A stretch of 64,000 nt of DNA, taken from NCBI GenBank assembly GCA_945859605.1, contig OX243822.1, positions 3,222,879-3,286,878 on the forward strand, read 5' to 3'. Source of the DNA: Lumbricus rubellus. Lineage: Eukaryota > Annelida > Clitellata > Crassiclitellata > Lumbricidae. Positions 40,001 to 46,000 of the stretch are shown here, in pieces; within the stretch, counting starts at the first letter, position 1; every line of letters starts with the position of its first letter. The notes beneath the pieces are model-generated. The model did no database searches and had not been told where the DNA came from. It worked only from the letters and a program-made list of their open reading frames with translations. A program made the translations under genes and the position numbers.

Positions 40001-43000
40001 CAGCTATTAAAGGATTTACCAAGCAATTTAGAATAGATGGAATTAATGGAATGGATGCCTCGTCGTTTCTTAATTTCGTCAAGCCGCAGGTAGTTAATCT
40101 GTTGTCGAGTAATCGCCAGACAAAGGTTAATCTAGTTCTTACTTGTACTATGGAACGAGTAGATATGAAATCTGGAATAGTGACTTCTGAGGATATACCA
40201 TTCCTTTCGAGGGCAGAAGTTATTTTAGAAGCAACCGACTTGAATGAAATATACAGCAGAAAGAAGGATAAAATCATGGAGTCTATTGCTAGTTTTCAGA
40301 TGCAAGGAAGTAATTGGAGATTTAAAGCTGTTGTAAAATTAGATATAAATACGGTAAAATATACCCCCTTAAGAGGTAGTTCTTACATTCCACTTCCCAG
40401 CTTCTTAGCTAATAAAAAGGCTATTATAAATATGAAAAACCACGACGAAGAATGCTTCAAATGGTGTATCACTAGAGCTTTGAATCCGGTGGATGACCAT
40501 CCGGAAAAAATAACGAAAGCTTTGACAGAACAATCGAAAAAACTTAATTGGAGTGGCATTGAGTTTCCAGTTGCTGCTGATGCTAATGTGATAGGTAAAT
40601 TTGAGAGAAATAATAATATTAGTGTTAATATATTTGGTTACGAAAAACATGTCTATCCGCTTTATCTGTCTAAGTGTGAAAGCGATATTTGTGTAGATCT
40701 ATTGCTTATTTCCAACGGAGAACGGAAACATTATTGCTGGATAAAGAATTTTAACCGATTGATGACGTTCCGAACAGCAAATTCGCATTATTCAGCGCAC
40801 TATTGTAAAAGGTGTATGAATGGTTTCACAACGACAGAAGCGCTTAACAACCATAATGAGTACTGCAAACACCATAACGCACAAAAAATAGAAATGCCAG
40901 AACCAGGAGCTATGTTAAGTTTTAAAAATTATAACAATTCTATGAGGGTACCGTTTATAGTGTACGCAGATTTCGAGTCTTTTGTGAAGCCAATAGACAC
41001 TTGTCAACCAAATCCAGAGTTGTCGTACACTAATAAATATCAAAAGCATATTCCTAGCTCCTTTTGTTACTACATAAAATGTTTCGACGATAGTGTATAT
41101 TCTCAAGATCCTGTGACGTTTACGGCTGAAAGCGAAGATGACGATGTTGGTCAAATATTTGTAGATAAACTCACAGAGAATATAAAACGAATATATAATC
41201 AATTCAAATTCCCTAAGAAGATGATATTTACAGAAGAGGACAAGAAGTGTTTTGATACAGCTACTACATGTCATATCTGTGAAAAAACGTTGGGCGAAGA
41301 CCGAGTGAGAGATCACTGTCATCTTAGCGGTAAATTTCGAGGGGCTGCTCATAACATTTGTAATTTAGACTATAAAGTCCCCAAGTTTTTCCCTGTAGTG
41401 TTTCACAATCTTTCCGGGTACGATTGCCATCTGTTCATTAAGAAACTGAGAGGTGATAATGGAGAGAAAATTAACTGCATACCTAATAACGAGGAAAAGT
41501 ATATATCTTTTAGCAGAGAGGTCGTTGTTGATAAGTTTGTCAATAAAGAGGGAAAAGAGATTACCGTCAAGCGACAACTGCGTTTTATCGACAGTTTTAA
41601 ATTTATGGCTTCTAGTCTTGATGCTTTATCGAGGAACCTAAGCAAAGACCAGTGCAGAAATATTGGGAAACGATATACAGGAAAAAAGCTCGATCTTTTG
41701 CTAAGAAAAGGCATATATCCTTATGACTACGTCGATTCATTTACTCGATTTAATGAAACTGAACTACCGCCAAAATCCACTTTCTATTCTAAGCTAAATG
41801 ATTCGAATATTAGCGATAAAGACTACGAGCATGCACAAACGGTATGGAATGAATTTGGATGTAAAACATTCAGAGAGTATCACGATTTGTACAACGTCTC
41901 GGATGTTCTGCTACTTGCCGATGTTTTCGAAAACTTTAGAGATGTGTGTATGAAGTACTATACGCTTGACCCTGCATGGTTTTTTACATCTCCTGGTTTA
42001 GCTTGGGATGCCGCTTTAAAATTGACAGGCGTGAAATTGGAGTTATTGAGTGATTACGATATGATTCTGATGATTAAGCAAGGGATGAGAGGAGGAGTGA
42101 GCACAATATCAAATCGTTACGGGAAAGCGAATAATAAATATATGAGCGATTTCAATAGCAACGAAAATTCTACATTTATCACTTACCTGGATGCGAATAA
42201 TCTATATGGATGTGCTATGATCAAAAATTTACCTACTCACGGGTTCAAATGGATGAACGAAGATGAATTAAAAAATTGGAGAAGTATTCCATGCATATTG
42301 GAAGTTGATTTGGAATACCCTAAAGAGTTACACGACCTGCATAACGATTTTCCGTTAGCCCCCGAAAGCATTGAGATTGACAAAGTCAAAAAGTTAATTC
42401 CAAACTTAAACGATAAAAAGAAGTATGTGCTACACTACGAAAATCTGAAGCTGTATGAGAGCCTAGGCATGAAAATAACAAAAGTGCATAGAGGTGTACT
42501 ATTCGAAGAAAGTGATTGGTTGAAAAAGTATATCGATTTAAATACAGCTCTTAGAACGAAAGCTACTAATGACTTTGAGAAAGACTTTTTCAAGTTAATG
42601 AATAACAGTGTCTTTGGAAAAACTTGTGAGAACATTGAAAATCGTGTTGATGTAGAGTTAGTGTGTCATGAGGAGAGGGCTATTGAACTAGCCGCTAAAC
42701 CTAATTACGAGAGATGTACTATTTTCGATGAAAATCTAATAGCCGTTCACATGAAAAAAACTAAATTGTACTATAATAAACCTATATATCTTGGCATGTG
42801 TATATTAGACTTGAGCAAAACGTTGATGTATGAATTTCATTACAATTACATCAAGGATAAATACGGAAATAGAGCTAAATTATTATTTACCGATACAGAT
42901 TCTTTGACATACGAAATTAAAACTGAAGACTTTTACTCAGATATCGCAGGCGATATTAAGGCTCGATTCGATACGAGTGAATACCCGAAAGATCATCCGT

Positions 43001-46000
43001 CTGGTATTGAGATTGGAGTAAATAAAAAAGTTATTGGAATGTTCAAGGATGAAACTAGTGGAAAACAGATAAAAGAATTTATCGGGTTGCGAGCAAAGTT
43101 GTATTCTTATAAGATGGCTGCTGGAGATGAGCACAAGAAATGTAAAGGTATTAAGAAGAATGTTGTCCAGAAAACTATTACTCACGAAGATTATAAAGAC
43201 TGCTTATTTACCAAAAAAGAACAACAACGAACGATGAATGTTATTAGATCTTATCATCACGATATTTATACAGAAGAAATCAATAAAGTTGCATTATCTG
43301 CAGATGACGATAAACGGGTAATAATGGAGGATGGAATTAGTACGTTATCTTATGGTCATTACTCGTTGAAAATTTTTAATTAATGTTTATATTAAATAAA
43401 TGAGCGTCAAACAAATCGATGTTTGTGGAGTAGTGCTACCGAATATTGCTTTATCGAATGTGGATCTAATCGAAGCGGCTAAGAAACTAAATATTCCGAA
43501 TTTTAGGGGTGTGTTCTTACGCGACGAGCTACCGAAGAAACCTAGACGGAATGAATGTGGAATATTGAATCTAGATGGTTCTAATGGGGTGGGCTCGCAC
43601 TGGTGCTCTTTCTTAAAGAGCGGTAATGAGAAAATATATTTCGATAGTTACGGCCTTCCTCCCCCTCTGGAACTGATAAAGTATTTACGCCGTCCAGTGT
43701 TATATAACAGCGAGCGAATACAACCCGATAACGAAGTATTTTGTGGTCATTTGTGTCTGTATGTGATGAAGATGGTGGGTGATGGAATGAATTTTCAAGA
43801 AGTTATAAACGGCTTGCATTAAAAATTATTATATATAAATATATATATATAAAATGCCCGTTGATAAATTTGGTCACACCGCTGCTGGAGGAACATCACG
43901 AAGAGTAATCGCTGGTGGTGTAACTCTTAGTCAAATAAATGCTAATTTTCTTCGATGTGATGGAGCAAATCTGCCGACTGGAAATTTAAAAATGAATGGA
44001 CATGTGATAAAAGGTCTCCCAGTAACGAATACTTCGACTGCCGGAATGGATGAAGCTTTAAGTAGGGGACAAGCCATTGATTTGATAACGAATCACAACG
44101 ATTCTCCGTCCAACGATAATCATTTGACGAATAAGAAATACGTTGATGCTTCGAAAGTGTCTAAAACTGGTGATACAATGACTGGCGACCTGTTCTTAAA
44201 CGTTGGCTCCGATCGTCTGCGTTCAATGGGTTGTAAGGACTTGAGAGGAGAAAATAAAGAATTCACTATTTTCTTAGGTAGTATACGAAATAAACTACAA
44301 TGTTCGTTAAACAATCCTATTACATTACAATCGACGGATGGATTACTGTGCAAAATGGGTGTAGAGAATATAATGAGAATCGGCAGAGCGTCTAACGATC
44401 GAAAAATCGACGTTTATCAAAATATCCTAATGAATAGTAATAATATCAACGATTTAAGCGATCCTCTTTCAGCTCAAGATGCCGCTACAAAGAATTACGT
44501 CGATAAATCTCTGAAAAAGTGTCGTGTTGGGTATATTCCTCCCTTGGAAGCTGATGTAAGTGTGACAGGATTCGTTGCTAGTGCGAGTGCTTGTTTTGCC
44601 GGAAGCAAAGCCTACCATGCTTTCACTAATCTCAAGGACAATGTTAACGCAGCTTGGGTTTCAGGTGAAGATAGGGCTTGGTTACAAATTAAATGTCCTG
44701 AGCCAGTTAAAATTTGGAGAATTGCGATGAAAACCGTATCTGTAGCTTATTTCGATTTCGACGCTAGCAATGATGGAGTAGTGTTTACATCATTACCCAT
44801 ATACCCTTCTTCAACTACTTCAGAGGCTGTTCCGAGATTTTGTAATATTATTACACCTACGGGTGCGTATCAATATTACAGAGTTACATCAACGCAAGTG
44901 GATGATTTTCTTCCACGAGGGATTCAGGTAATGCAATTATATGTATATGATGACTAATCTGCATTAAAAATTATTATTATATATAAAATGCCTGTCGATA
45001 AATTCGGTCACACCGATGTTGGTTCATCACAAAGAGTAATCGCTGGAAGTGTCACTCTTAGTCAAGTAAATGCTAGTTTTCTTCGATTGGATGGAGCAAA
45101 CATCGCGACTGGAAATTTAAAAATGGGTGGTCACAAAATTAAAGGACTACCAACAACGAAACCTTTGACAGCAGCAATGGATGAGGCTTTAAGTTGGGGT
45201 CAAGCCATTGATTTGATAACGAATCACGACGATTCTCCGTCCAACGATAATCATTTGACGAATAAGAAATACGTTGATGAACAAGTTACATTGAAGGTGT
45301 CTAAAACTGGTGATACCATGACTGGTGATCTAATCTTAAACGTTGGCTCCGATCGTCTGCGTTCAATGGGTTGTAAGGACTTGAGAGGAGAAAATAAAGA
45401 ATTCACTATTTTCTTAGGTAGTATACGAAATAAACTACAATGTTCGTTAAACAATCCTATTACATTACAATCGATGGATGGATTTCGTTTTAGAATAAAC
45501 AATGAAATCATGTTAGAGATGGTTAAGTCACTCGATGGCACTCCTCCGTCTAAAATAAATGTGTATAAGTCCATCTTTATGCATGATGCTTACATTACAG
45601 GACTACACGAACCCAACAACGCCAGCGATGCAGCTACGAAGCAGTATGTAGATTCTATCTCAATCGGTCCCGCGCTTAGCATTCATTCTTTAACTTGGCA
45701 ATTCTTAATCGCTAAAACTCACACAAGAGTTACTTTCGATAGTGTAAGATTCAAAACCGATGGTGTCATAAGTGCGGGACTGACCCGTTTCACTCCCGGT
45801 AAAGCCGGATACTATTTCGTTTCGACGTACATAGAATTTGGTAACAGTAGTACCGCTCCTGGTAACGTCTACCTGTATAGAAATGGGGCGAATTACATGC
45901 AAATTGCGGGCGGAGGGGGAACGGGAGCTGCGTTTAACAATTCAACCGGTAGTTGCATAATTTTCGTAGCCAATACCGATTTTCTCGAGATATTCGCTTA

